Below, piece by piece: positions 7,614 through 16,295 of a DNA stretch of 38,531 bases. Position 1 is the first letter of the stretch; each line of letters starts with the position of its first letter. Below the pieces are notes generated by a model. It did no database searches, was not told where the DNA came from, and saw only the letters and a program-made list of their open reading frames with translations. The translations under genes and the position numbers were made by a program. Origin of the DNA: Anaerolineae bacterium (GTDB lineage Bacteria > Chloroflexota > Anaerolineae > DRVO01); contig JABLXR010000005.1 in NCBI GenBank assembly GCA_013178015.1, positions 1 to 38,531 of the forward strand. Direction: 5' to 3'.

Positions 7614-7710
7614 AGCGCGTGTGAGCGCGGGCGCTTCGCGAGCGAAGGTACCTGGAGCGCGATCGGGGCTTGCTTCGGCAGCCTGACCGCACTGGAGTCC
7701 CTGAGCGGTG
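7614..7710 (+). repeat. Degenerate repeat-C copy plus shared tail
   Basis: AGCGCGTGTGAGCGCGGGCG and then CTTCGCGAGCGAAGG match repeat C in outline. The next 60 bp (ACCTGGAGCGCGATCGGGGC through CCCTGAGCGG) align loosely with the 70 bp after the array at 3658-3725 (GAGCTGGAATGCAGCCGGGG through CCTGAGCGGC). The two gaps thus share a longer diverged element, not just the core. Confidence 0.5.
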
Positions 7711-7828
7711 CTGCTGGGGCGAATGCTTCCCGCGATTCTGGGCTGTGACTCCAGTTGAAGCGCCTTGCCTTTGGCCCTATCATGGTACTGTCGGTGGGTA
7801 CCTCCATATGTAGAGGGTGCCGGGAGCG

Positions 7829-8389
7829 ATGCCGACTCATGGGGGGCACATGGCGTCAGTGGAAGAGGTGAGAGCTAAAGTCTCCGCGCGTATCTGGCAG
7901 TCCGTCGCTCAGAGTGGGGTGGAGCTGGCGGCTATACCCAGCGACCAACTACAGGTCTTGGTGGACGCCATCACCGACGGGGTGCTGGTGGCGGTGGACG
8001 AGGTGTTGGATGGTCTGTCAGCCGAGGGGGCCTCGGCCGATGAAGCCCCGACGGACGAGGGAGAGACGGTACTGTGGGCTGGGCGGCCGTTCCTCTCGCT
8101 GGTGGAGCACTATCTGGTGACCTCAGAACGCATCCGGATCACCCGAGGGCTGCTGGGGAAGGACCGCCAGGACATCGAGCTGGCGCGGCTGCAGGACATA
8201 GACCACAAACAGACCCTAGGCGAGCGCTTGCTCAATCTGGGCGACATCATAATCCACAGCCACGACCCGGCCCGTCCGCACGCAGTCCTGCGCAATGTCT
8301 CTGATCCGGTGGAGGTCCACGAGGTGATCCGCCGGGCGATGCTGGACGCGCGTCGGCGGCACCGCCACACCTTCCAGGAAGAGATGTAG
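7829..8389 (+). CDS. Bacterial PH-domain protein
   Basis: A protein of about 186 aa. The C-terminal 110 residues match the bacterial pleckstrin-homology (bPH/YdbS-like) pattern: GETVLWAGRPFLSLVEHYLV, TSERIRITRGLLGKDRQDIEL, LQDIDHKQTLGERLLNLGDI, and then a VLRNVSDPVEVHEVIRRA helix. The N-terminal 70 residues are helical and acidic and have no membrane segment, which differs from many bPH proteins that are membrane-anchored. The domain usually binds peptides or lipids; no partner is visible. The start is ambiguous: ATG 7829 has GGGAG very close, and ATG 7850 has GGGGGG three bases away. Confidence 0.75.
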   Translation: MPTHGGHMASVEEVRAKVSARIWQSVAQSGVELAAIPSDQLQVLVDAITDGVLVAVDEVLDGLSAEGASADEAPTDEGETVLWAGRPFLSLVEHYLVTSERIRITRGLLGKDRQDIELARLQDIDHKQTLGERLLNLGDIIIHSHDPARPHAVLRNVSDPVEVHEVIRRAMLDARRRHRHTFQEEM

Positions 8390-8681
8390 GCATGGTAGAC
8401 TGGCCCAATCCCGCGTCGGCTCTCTGGTGCCGCCGCCGGTCGGAGAAGGATGGGGCGGCTGACGAGGCTTGGCCGGACGCGGCTTGAGTGAGGAGGTGGG
8501 ACTGCTGAAGCTCTAGGTCGCTTCACCGACAGCCTGGCAAGCTCGGCCGCGAGGATGCCGGCGATCCGGCAATGGACCGGACACGGTAGGCCCGCAACTG
8601 GGGATGTCCACCTGCTATCGGCATTGCTGAGGTCGCGCCCTCAGCGACGGGGGCGAGGCCCTAGGCAGACAGGAGGTTCCC

Positions 8682-9125
8682 ATGAAAGAGGTCCGCTCTG
8701 AGATCGAGATTGACGCTTCTCCCGACCGGATTTGGCAGATTCTCACCAATTTCAGCGCCTATCCCGAGTGGAACCCCTTCATCACCCGGGCGAGTGGGGT
8801 CGCCAAGACGGACGCACGCCTCAGCATCCGCATAGAACCGCCGGGTGGGCGCGCCATGACCCTCAAGCCGCGAGTGCTCAGGACGGAACGGAACCGCGAA
8901 CTGCGATGGCTGGGGCGGCTATGGGGAATCGGAGGCCTGTTCGAAGGCGAGCACGCACTCAGCATCCAGCCTCTGGATGGCGGCCGGGCGCGCGTCGTCC
9001 AGCAGGAGAGCTTCCGCGGGCTGCTGCTGCCTCTCCTCAAAGGAACGGTGGACGCCACGCAGAAGGGCCTGGAGGCCATGAATCAGGCCCTGAAAGCCAG
9101 GGCGGAGCAGTCGTCCGGCGGCTGA
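8682..9125 (+). CDS. SRPBCC (START-like) domain protein
   Basis: A 147-aa protein, the size of a single SRPBCC domain. The N-terminus VRSEIEIDASPDRIWQILTN and then FSAYPEWNPFITRASG are hallmarks of the polyketide cyclase/START-like fold, which forms a deep pocket for a hydrophobic ligand. The long C-terminal helix (LLKGTVDATQKGLEAMNQAL) closes it. An AGGAGG site lies just upstream of ATG 8682. It stands alone: the preceding 290 bp and following 275 bp have no gene, so the ligand cannot be inferred from context. Confidence 0.88.
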   Translation: MKEVRSEIEIDASPDRIWQILTNFSAYPEWNPFITRASGVAKTDARLSIRIEPPGGRAMTLKPRVLRTERNRELRWLGRLWGIGGLFEGEHALSIQPLDGGRARVVQQESFRGLLLPLLKGTVDATQKGLEAMNQALKARAEQSSGG

Positions 9126-9276
9126 GGCCAAGGTGCCATGGTCTGCGGGAGCCAGGCCTCTCCTCCGCGCCGGAGCAGGCGTCGCCGACTGGCGCCACAG
9201 GCTTGGCTCCGACCGCATTTCCGCTCCTCTTTGAGCCGGTCTCGGCTGGCACGGAGCTCCTCTCCAGGCCGCTCCT

Positions 9277-9300
9277 GGGGCAGGCACGGTGGCCTGCCCC
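9277..9300. repeat. Repeat family D: short palindrome
   Basis: GGGGCAGGC (9277-9285) and GCCTGCCCC (9292-9300) are perfect 9-bp arms around a 6-nt loop, ACGGTG. It sits between the convergent SRPBCC and kinase genes, so it may act as a terminator. A closely similar sequence (GGGCAGGGATAGTGGCCTGC) is recreated if the insertion sequence at 36358-37794 is removed. Confidence 0.7.
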
Positions 9301-9400
9301 GTAGCAAATGGCGGGACCTGCGGGGGCCGGAGGAAGCCCTCCTCGCTGGTCTGGTTGAGTCCTTCGCTCCTGTGGCACGGCGCCGCGCGCACAGCTCGCT

Positions 9401-12400
9401 TCACGAGGAGAGGGGCAGGTGCACCCGGAAGGTACTGCCGCGGTTGAGCCTGCTCTCCACCTCCAGAGTGCCCTGGTGAGCTTCCACTATGCTGCGGACG
9501 ATGTAGAGCCCCAGGCCGGTGCCTCCTCTGTCTTCCCCGGCCACGTTCCGGGCCCGGTAGAAGCGCTCGAAGACCCGGGGCAGATCCTCCTCCGGTATGC
9601 CAATACCGGTGTCCCGTACCTCGACTACGACCCCCGACTCGTCTGGCCTGGCTACTAGCGTCACCCGCCCGCCAGCCGGGGTGAACTTAACCGCATTGCC
9701 CAAGAGGTTGTCCAGGACCTGCCCCAAGCGTCTGGCATCCGCTACCAGAGGCGGCAGGGCTCGGTCCACTTCCAGCACCAGGGTGACCCCTCTATCGGCT
9801 GCCGCCGGGCGAACCTGCTCCACCGCCCTCTCTATCACCTCGGGGAGCGCGACTTGCTGCTTCTTTAGCGTGTAGCGCCCCGTTTCCATGCGGGACACAT
9901 CCAGGAGATCGTTGATGAGCCACTCCAGTCGCTGGCTGCTCTCGTAGACCGTCTCCAGGAAGTCCCTCTGAAGCGGGCTCAGCTCCCCGGGGCCGCCGTC
10001 TAGCACGATCTCGGTGTAGCCCATGATGGCGGCCAGCGGCGATCTCAGCTCGTGGGAGACACTGGCCACGAACTCCGACTTCATCTGCTCCAGCTTGAGC
10101 CTTTCGGAGACGTCGCGCACCGAGCACACGTATCCCAGTCGCCGGCCCTCCTCGTCATCCAGGGGCGTGACCACACGTTCGGAGGGGAAGACGCTGCCAT
10201 CTCGTCTGCGCATGGGGAACTCCGCCAGCATGAGGAATCCCTGAGCGGCCACCGCCTGGTCTCGAGTGCGGCAGAAGCTCGCGTGGGCTCCCTCATCTAC
10301 GTGCAGCATGCCCATGCTGTTGCCCAGCATCTCCTCCCGCTGGTAGCCGAAGGTATCACAGGCTGCCTGATTGCAGTCCAGAATCACATCGCCATCGGCA
10401 CTAGTGACAAAGATGGCGTCTCTGAGAGCGTCGAAAGTCCGCTGCAGGAGTCTCTGTGAGCGGCGCAGCTTCTTCTCTGCCTCGGTTCGCTCCGACACCT
10501 CCTGACGCAGCCGCAGGTTGGTGGCGAGCAACTGCGCCTCAGACGCTTGCACTCGCTCCAGCAGTGCCTGTCTCTGTCGTTCAGTCTCGCGTATGGTAGT
10601 GACGTCCTGCACTACTGCCACTGCCCCGGTGATGCTGCCGTCACTGCCGTGAATGGGGGCACTGTTGATGAGTAGGTCTCGGCGCGGCCCATCGGGAGGG
10701 GCGAACTGCACTGCCACCCCATGGAGAGAGACGCCCTCCCTGGCCGAGCGGGTCAGTGGCCTGTCCTGCTCTGCCAGAGGCGATCCATCAGGCAAATGAA
10801 GCGGCGGAAGTTGCCGCGACCAAAGCGGGCTTGACAGCGACATGCCATAGATGCGCTCCGCTGCCGGATTGGCCAGCACCACCCGGCCGTCCTGATCCGT
10901 CACGATGATGCCCTCGGGGGCGTTGTCTATGATCGCTTTGAGGCGGGCGCGCTCGGACTCGATTTCCAGCGCCAGCTTCTGTAGCTCCTCTCGCTGCGCC
11001 AGCAACTCCTCGGCCTGAGCCTGAAGTTCCTCTGATTGGACGAGGAGCTCCTCGTTCGCCTCCTGGAGGTGGATCTGTGTCTCCCTCAGAGGGGTCACGT
11101 CACTTAAGGTCACCACCGCCCCCCATATCTGGCCCTCGGCATCGCGGATGGGAGCGGCACTCAGCGAAAGCCAAAGCTTCCGACGCGAGCCAGCCGGACG
11201 CACCGACACCGTCTCGGACTGGACCGTCTCCCCTCGCAGCGCCCGATAGGGAGCGGTCTCTTCTGGGGGGATGGGCAGGTCGTCCACGCCTCGCGGGTCC
11301 AGCGCCTCAATTCGCCGAACCAGGGGAGCCTGAGGACCGCCCTCTGGATAGTGGAGCATGTGCCGGGCGGCGTCGTTCATGCGCACTATCTCGCCGGAAG
11401 GGCCGTACACGATCAGACCATCAGCGATGGCGGCCATGATCGCCTCCAGCTCGCTGGCACGGCGCTGGAGCTGACGGGCCAGTTCTTCCACCCACTGCCG
11501 GGCTAGCACCGACTCGGTCACTTCCAGGAGCGAGAACACCAGCCCGCGGACCTTTCCCCGGTTGTCCTTGACGGGAACCAGGGTCCAGTCCCAGTAAGTC
11601 ACCCCCCGTTCCGGCTGATCGGCATAGGTGAAGGGCTTCTCCGAGAAGCGAACAGCCTCGCCCGTGTCCCGCACCCGTTCGAAGATGGCCTGGTTTTCCT
11701 CGTTGGGGAAGAGCTCGAAGTGGTTGCGGCCTATCAGCTCTTCCCGGGAGTGCCCACACCCGGCCACGTAGGCTGAGTTGACCAGCACGAAGTTGAACTG
11801 CGGATCTAGGTAGGCTAGCTGCGCCTGGGTGTTCTCCATGATGGTCTGCAGAACATCGCGCTCGCGAGCCAGGTCGGCAGCCAACGCCTCGATCCGCTCC
11901 CCGGCCCGCACCCGTTCGGTGATGTCATAGATGGTCCCCTGAACCCGATAGGGCCTGCCCGTCGCTGGGTCCGGAACACTGGCGATAAACTCCTGCACCC
12001 ACCGCACCTGCCCGTCCTTGCGCAGGATACGATACTCCCGTTGGTCGCTGAAGCCAGGCTCTGACACCAAGCGTTGGGCGCTGGCCAGCACCCGCGGCTG
12101 GTCTTCCGGATGGATGACCTGATCCCATCGAGGGGACCCGGCGGTGAACTCCTCTTCGGTGTAGCCGGTAATGGCCTCCACTGCCCCGTGGAAGAACTCG
12201 GGGACGAAGTCCATCCCGCCGCGATAGGCGATGCCCTGGAACGCACCCATGAAGGCCCGGTATCTTTCCTCGCTGGTCCGAAGGGCTGCTTCTGCCGTCA
12301 GCCGCTCTAGCCCCACTGCCAGGCTGCCCGCCAAACCCTCAAGGAAGGAGACCGCCTCGCGATCAACCATGCCCTTCCGATGATCGGCCAGATAGAGCGC

Positions 12401-14059
12401 GCCCACCGTCGCCTCGCGGGCCCGCAGGGGAACCACCACCAGAGACTCGAAGCCTTCTATGACACATCGGCCGCGGAGTTGCCCCTCCAGCTCTTGCAGG
12501 TTAGTGGTATGCAGCAAGTCGCTGATGCTGGGAGTCCAGAAGCTCCCACCCTCGCTCACGTAGGGATAGCCGCGTCTGAGCCGCCCTTCGATCACCGCTC
12601 CGCATATGCAGTCCAAGGAACCGGACCTCCCGCACGCGGCCTGCCCGGTGGTCGCGGAACGCAGGCTATCCTCGGCCTGGATGAACTCCGAGCTGAGGCC
12701 TTCGCTAGCGATGAAGCGGTAATCACCATCGCTATGCAGGCGGACGGCGACCATCTGGCATCCGGCGGCGCCCCTGAGGATGGCAGTGACGCCGCGCATG
12801 AGCTCGCCCACCGAGGAAGCCGAGTTGAGGAGCTCAAGCAGCTGGACCGACGCCCGGCGCCGGTAGGCAGTGGCGTGTTGCCCGGTCACATCCCGAATAA
12901 CTGCCGCCACCCGACGCACTTGACCTGACGCATCGCTGACCGGGTAGTACGACACCAGGAGACGACGCCGCCCCAGATGCTCATAGTGACGAGTCATTTC
13001 GAAGTGCAGCTCTTCACCCTGAAAGCAACGATCCAGCAACGGGCGCAAGGTCCGTTCGAATAGCTGTGAACCTAGGACCTCCCCCACGCGTCGGCCCACA
13101 ACCTCTTGGCGCTCCCGGCGCTGGTAGTGCAGGTAGGCGGAGTTGGCCAGGGTCACGACGTACTCACGGTCCACCGCCACCACCAACTCCCGTGCCGCCT
13201 CCAGGGCCACTTCGATGTCCTGCCGAGTCCGGGGCGCGATCTGGTCCAAAGCGTCACAGGCGAGGTCCAACACGCCCACTGGCTCCCCCGCATTGCCCAG
13301 GATCGAAACCGCAGCGCGACGTACGGTGCGTGAGGCGTCGCCGGTAAGCTGCAGGTGGACGAGCGTCTCCTCACATAGCTGCTTCAGCAGGTCCTTATCT
13401 GCCACTGCCGGCGGTAGAGATGCCAGAGGATGGTTCGGGAGCAAAGCGGAGATGTGCTGGCCCAGAGCTTCAGAGGCAGGCAGACCGTAGAGGCTCTCTG
13501 CCTCGCGGTTCCAGTAGGTGATCCGACCGGTCAGATCAACTGCCAGCGCCGCCCGCGCCAGCGCCTCCAGTACCCGGTTGGCACCGGTATCCGACGCTGA
13601 CTCGAAAGCCCCGCAGTAGAAGACCTGATCCCCAACGGGGCAGGCGGCGACCTCGACCCGGACAGGTAGCCCCTCGCCCGCAGGGGTCAGCAGCACCAGT
13701 TCGGCCTCGGCCTTCCCCGCCCCCAGGGCCTCCTCCTGGATTGCCTGCAGCACTCCAACGTCGGCAGGTCGGAGCAGCTCTTCGCTGAGACTCAGGCTGG
13801 CGAGGTTCGTGCCTTCCCGGCCCACCAGGCTGGCGAAGGAGCGGTTGTGTTCCACTAAGACCCCGTTAGGAGACCAAACTGCCGCGGCCGTAGCCTGTCG
13901 GTTCAGCATCTCGCGCAGCAGAGCCAGTCTGACCTCAAGCCCAACTCGGTTCTGTGTGTCAGTCACTTCAAACCCCAATCGGTCCAGTTGTGCTAGGCTG
14001 CTCAGTCTGCGCTGCCGGTCCGGAGAGCAAGCCAAGGTCAGCCAACCGATGGCAGTCAC
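9401..14059 (-). CDS. Giant multi-PAS/GAF sensor histidine kinase
   Basis: A 1552-aa cytoplasmic-looking kinase with no clear signal peptide or membrane segment. Approximate order: PAS at 50-155, 160-270, 280-395; GAF at 405-590; PAS at 595-715, 735-850, 865-993; coiled coil 995-1040 (repeated EELQAQAEELLAQREEL); PAS 1040-1158; coiled coil 1158-1205; PAS 1207-1320; HisKA with phospho-His about 1336 in VSHELRSPLAAIMGY; HATPase_c from about 1440, with N-box Asn in DNLLGN, DTGIGIPEEDL and GGTGLGLYIV. All kinase boxes are intact. There is no receiver domain and no response regulator in the window, so it is an orphan whose partner lies elsewhere. The start is a GTG at 14059 without a good ribosome binding site; an in-frame stop lies 24 bp upstream, and a downstream start is possible. 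Confidence 0.95.
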   Translation of the reverse strand: MTAIGWLTLACSPDRQRRLSSLAQLDRLGFEVTDTQNRVGLEVRLALLREMLNRQATAAAVWSPNGVLVEHNRSFASLVGREGTNLASLSLSEELLRPADVGVLQAIQEEALGAGKAEAELVLLTPAGEGLPVRVEVAACPVGDQVFYCGAFESASDTGANRVLEALARAALAVDLTGRITYWNREAESLYGLPASEALGQHISALLPNHPLASLPPAVADKDLLKQLCEETLVHLQLTGDASRTVRRAAVSILGNAGEPVGVLDLACDALDQIAPRTRQDIEVALEAARELVVAVDREYVVTLANSAYLHYQRRERQEVVGRRVGEVLGSQLFERTLRPLLDRCFQGEELHFEMTRHYEHLGRRRLLVSYYPVSDASGQVRRVAAVIRDVTGQHATAYRRRASVQLLELLNSASSVGELMRGVTAILRGAAGCQMVAVRLHSDGDYRFIASEGLSSEFIQAEDSLRSATTGQAACGRSGSLDCICGAVIEGRLRRGYPYVSEGGSFWTPSISDLLHTTNLQELEGQLRGRCVIEGFESLVVVPLRAREATVGALYLADHRKGMVDREAVSFLEGLAGSLAVGLERLTAEAALRTSEERYRAFMGAFQGIAYRGGMDFVPEFFHGAVEAITGYTEEEFTAGSPRWDQVIHPEDQPRVLASAQRLVSEPGFSDQREYRILRKDGQVRWVQEFIASVPDPATGRPYRVQGTIYDITERVRAGERIEALAADLARERDVLQTIMENTQAQLAYLDPQFNFVLVNSAYVAGCGHSREELIGRNHFELFPNEENQAIFERVRDTGEAVRFSEKPFTYADQPERGVTYWDWTLVPVKDNRGKVRGLVFSLLEVTESVLARQWVEELARQLQRRASELEAIMAAIADGLIVYGPSGEIVRMNDAARHMLHYPEGGPQAPLVRRIEALDPRGVDDLPIPPEETAPYRALRGETVQSETVSVRPAGSRRKLWLSLSAAPIRDAEGQIWGAVVTLSDVTPLRETQIHLQEANEELLVQSEELQAQAEELLAQREELQKLALEIESERARLKAIIDNAPEGIIVTDQDGRVVLANPAAERIYGMSLSSPLWSRQLPPLHLPDGSPLAEQDRPLTRSAREGVSLHGVAVQFAPPDGPRRDLLINSAPIHGSDGSITGAVAVVQDVTTIRETERQRQALLERVQASEAQLLATNLRLRQEVSERTEAEKKLRRSQRLLQRTFDALRDAIFVTSADGDVILDCNQAACDTFGYQREEMLGNSMGMLHVDEGAHASFCRTRDQAVAAQGFLMLAEFPMRRRDGSVFPSERVVTPLDDEEGRRLGYVCSVRDVSERLKLEQMKSEFVASVSHELRSPLAAIMGYTEIVLDGGPGELSPLQRDFLETVYESSQRLEWLINDLLDVSRMETGRYTLKKQQVALPEVIERAVEQVRPAAADRGVTLVLEVDRALPPLVADARRLGQVLDNLLGNAVKFTPAGGRVTLVARPDESGVVVEVRDTGIGIPEEDLPRVFERFYRARNVAGEDRGGTGLGLYIVRSIVEAHQGTLEVESRLNRGSTFRVHLPLSS

Positions 14060-14364
14060 CCTACGAACATGTCGGAATCTCTAAGCCTCAAAGCACGATT
14101 ATACACTCACTGGGACATCCACGCCTGTCGGTTGACCGAGAAGCTACCGCTAGCGAGCCCAGGCGCGGACCCCAGGCGGAGACCGCCAGGCTCAGCGCTC
14201 ATCCGCAGTGAGGTAGCGGGAACACTCTGGGCCGCCATACCTCCGTCCCGCTAGCCGCCTCTTATGTCAAAACGTCCCGGCCATTGCAGTGGTTCCGGGA
14301 TGCTGTTGGCAAGGCGGCTATGAGCTCCTACACTGGACAACACACTAGCATCGCGGGGGGTTCG
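14060..14364. other. Divergent intergenic region between kinase and amidohydrolase genes
   Basis: About 305 bp without a supportable gene. It must hold the promoters of both divergent genes, but I could not pick a convincing -35/-10 pair. The 27-codon upstream extension of the amidohydrolase frame (14284-14364) is not believed because a good ribosome binding site precedes ATG 14365. Confidence 0.4.
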
Positions 14365-15489
14365 ATGAGCTACGACCTGGTGATCCGAAATGGCCGCATC
14401 CTGGATCCCTCCGTCGGGAGGGACGAACGGGCCGACGTGGCCTTGGCTGGCGGCCGCGTGGCCCGGGTTGCGCCGGCCCTAGACGGCCAGGGGGCGCCCT
14501 CCTTCGACGCTTCCGGCTGCCTGGTGACTCCCGGCCTGATAGACATGCACACTCACGTCTTTTGGGGATGTAGTTCCCTGAGCCTGGAGGCCGACCGCCA
14601 CGCCCCCGGCAGCGGGACAACCACCTGGGTCGACGCCGGTACCGCGGGCGCCGCCAACTTCGCCGGATTCCGCCGCTTCCTCATCGAGCCCTCTACGGTC
14701 AGGATCGTGCCCTACCTCAATGTATCCACTCCCGGCCTCACCGCCTACGGCGGTGCCCACAAGAACGCCGAGCACTTCGATGCCGACGCTGCCTATGATA
14801 CGGTGGAAGCGAACCGCGACCTCATTAAGGGGATCAAGGTGTTAGCTAGCGGGCTCCAGGTGGGCCAGAACGACCTGACGCCGGTGCGCGTGGCCCGCGA
14901 GGTGGGCGAGGCGACCGGCCTCCCAGTCATGTGCCACATCGGTGTCCCGCCGCCGGGGCTGTGGGCCATTCTTCCCGTCATGCGGCCGGGGGACATCATC
15001 ACCCACGCTTACAAAGGACGCCGGGGATGCCTGGTCATCCACGGCAACAAGGTTCGACCGGAGGCTTGGGAGGCCCGAGAGCGCGGGGTGCTCTTCGACG
15101 TCGGTCACGGCTCGGGCAGCTTCGCCTGGGAGGTGGCACGGGCGGCCCTGGAGCAGGGCTTCCTGCCGGATTCCATCTCCACCGACGTTCACACCGGCAG
15201 CATCAACGGCCCCGCCTACGGCATGACGTCGGTCATGAGTAAGTTCCTGCACTTGGGGATGGACCTGATGGAGGTGGTCCGCCTTTCCACCGCCGGCCCG
15301 GCGCGGATGCTGGGGATGGAGGGCGAGATCGGCACGCTCCGCGAGGGCGCCTGCGGAGACGTGGCCGTACTGCGGATGGAGGAGGGCGAGTTCCCCATGA
15401 GAGACTGCGAAGGCGTCACCGAGGTCCTATCCCGGCGCCTGACCGCGGTGCTGACGGTGCGCGCCGGCCGGGCTCTGGAGAGTGCGTAG
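14365..15489 (+). CDS. Deacetylase-type amidohydrolase (dihydroorotase-like fold)
   Basis: A 374-aa metal-dependent hydrolase starting at ATG 14365, with a GCGGGGGG site 4-5 bp upstream. The features are an N-terminal YDLVIRNGRILDPS strand, the first metal-binding HxH in LVTPGLIDMHTHVFWG, a Lys in RDLIKGIKVLASG that fits a carbamylated bridging Lys, His in PVMCHIGVPPPG and in ITHAYKG, and a late Asp in SISTDVHTGS. It resembles the amidohydrolase/deacetylase group (EF_0837-like) that is often encoded beside a SelA-like PLP enzyme. Such an enzyme lies 2.1 kb downstream here. The substrate is probably an N-acyl amino acid or amino sugar acid (inference). Confidence 0.88.
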   Translation: MSYDLVIRNGRILDPSVGRDERADVALAGGRVARVAPALDGQGAPSFDASGCLVTPGLIDMHTHVFWGCSSLSLEADRHAPGSGTTTWVDAGTAGAANFAGFRRFLIEPSTVRIVPYLNVSTPGLTAYGGAHKNAEHFDADAAYDTVEANRDLIKGIKVLASGLQVGQNDLTPVRVAREVGEATGLPVMCHIGVPPPGLWAILPVMRPGDIITHAYKGRRGCLVIHGNKVRPEAWEARERGVLFDVGHGSGSFAWEVARAALEQGFLPDSISTDVHTGSINGPAYGMTSVMSKFLHLGMDLMEVVRLSTAGPARMLGMEGEIGTLREGACGDVAVLRMEEGEFPMRDCEGVTEVLSRRLTAVLTVRAGRALESA

Positions 15490-15532
15490 AGGGGCCTCCA
15501 GCGCACCGGCACTCTGGCGCACGGTGGCTGGT

Positions 15533-15562
15533 CGTTATACAATGCGACCCGTGGGTATAACG
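15533..15562. promoter_or_regulatory. Operator-like inverted repeat upstream of vapB
   Basis: Perfect 8-bp arms CGTTATAC (15533-15540) and GTATAACG (15555-15562) have a 22-bp centre-to-centre distance, so both face the same side of the helix. They lie 20-49 bp before the antitoxin start. The left arm overlaps the putative -10 TACAAT (15538-15543). This is where an autorepressing VapBC complex would be expected to bind; the structure is visible and the role is inferred. Confidence 0.65.
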
Positions 15563-15581
15563 TTCGACACGGGAGTATCCA

Positions 15582-15818
15582 ATGGCGGTTCTTACCGTCT
15601 CTAGCAAGGGATGGATCGTGATTCCGGCGGAACTACGTCGCAAGTACGGCATTGAGCCCGGCTCCAGAGTCCGGATCGTGGACTACGGTGGCGTCCTCGC
15701 CCTGGTGCCTGTTGCCAAGGATCCAGTGCGTCAGGGAGCCGGCATGCTCAAGCCCAAGCATTCGCTGACTGAGGCTCTACTGGCCGAGCATCGGGCCGAG
15801 CTCGGTAGTGACGACTGA
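15582..15818 (+). CDS. vapB: AbrB/SpoVT-domain antitoxin
   Basis: A 78-aa protein. The N-terminal 45 residues are a swapped-hairpin AbrB domain: LTVSSKGWIVIPAELRRKYG, then IEPGSRVRIVDYGGVLALVP. The C-terminal tail (MLKPKHSLTEALLAEHRAEL) should wrap the toxin. It overlaps the downstream PIN toxin gene by 11 bp, the typical translationally coupled VapBC layout. The operator-like inverted repeat just upstream fits autorepression by the complex. Confidence 0.92.
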   Translation: MAVLTVSSKGWIVIPAELRRKYGIEPGSRVRIVDYGGVLALVPVAKDPVRQGAGMLKPKHSLTEALLAEHRAELGSDD

Positions 15819-16239
15819 ATCGCGCTCGTACGTCCTTGACAGCTACGCCCTGCTGGCCTATCTGAGCGGGGAGCCCGGCTTTGAGCAAGTGCAGTTGGTG
15901 TTGGCCCAAGCCGAGCACAGCCGATATCGAGCCTTCGCGTCCATCATAAACGTGGGCGAGGTGCTGTACATCACCGAGCGGGAACTCGGTCTTGGCCGCG
16001 CCCGGGCGGTTCTCGCCATGCTGGACGATCTGCCCATTCGGATAGTGCCCGCCGGGCGACCGGAAGTCCTGGCTGCCGCTCATGTGAAGGCCAACCACCG
16101 GATCTCCTATGCCGATGCCTTCGCCGTCGTGGCCGCCCAGGCGGTCGGCGGCATTGTCCTCACAGGTGACCCCGAGTTCGAAGGGGTCCAGGATATCGTG
16201 ACGGTGGAGTGGATGGCGAGGAAGCGAGACGGCAAGTGA
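15808..16239 (+). CDS. vapC: PIN-domain ribonuclease toxin
   Basis: A 143-aa PIN domain, full length. The acidic metal-binding residues are in place: Asp in YVLDSYALLAYL, Glu in INVGEVLYI, Asp in ISYADAFAVVAA and Asp in VLTGDPEFEG. VapC toxins cleave tRNA or rRNA and are held inactive by the cognate antitoxin. The start is GTG 15808 inside the end of vapB, with no separate ribosome binding site, so coupled translation is likely. The gene appears intact, unlike the decayed pair near 33.5 kb. Confidence 0.92.
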   Translation: MTTESRSYVLDSYALLAYLSGEPGFEQVQLVLAQAEHSRYRAFASIINVGEVLYITERELGLGRARAVLAMLDDLPIRIVPAGRPEVLAAAHVKANHRISYADAFAVVAAQAVGGIVLTGDPEFEGVQDIVTVEWMARKRDGK

Positions 16240-16295
16240 GGAGATGTGGTCGCCACCACATCCACCGCCCTTTAGCTTAGGGGAGACACCCAACT

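Larger units (their letters stand above)
7081..7828. other. Gene-free repeat-rich stretch
   Basis: No supportable gene in about 750 bp. It holds inverted copies of repeat C (7181-7210, 7335-7360), a direct degenerate copy (7614-7648) and a following segment that resembles the tail after the 3491-3657 array. Overlapping frames translate to Arg/Ala/Pro-rich strings that repeat the motifs seen in the other repeat-rich gap, which points to shared DNA repeats and not protein conservation. Confidence 0.6.

Noticed and set aside
8390-8681. Possible small gene between the PH-domain and SRPBCC genes
   Set aside because: No frame with a ribosome binding site and sensible composition was found in these 290 bp.
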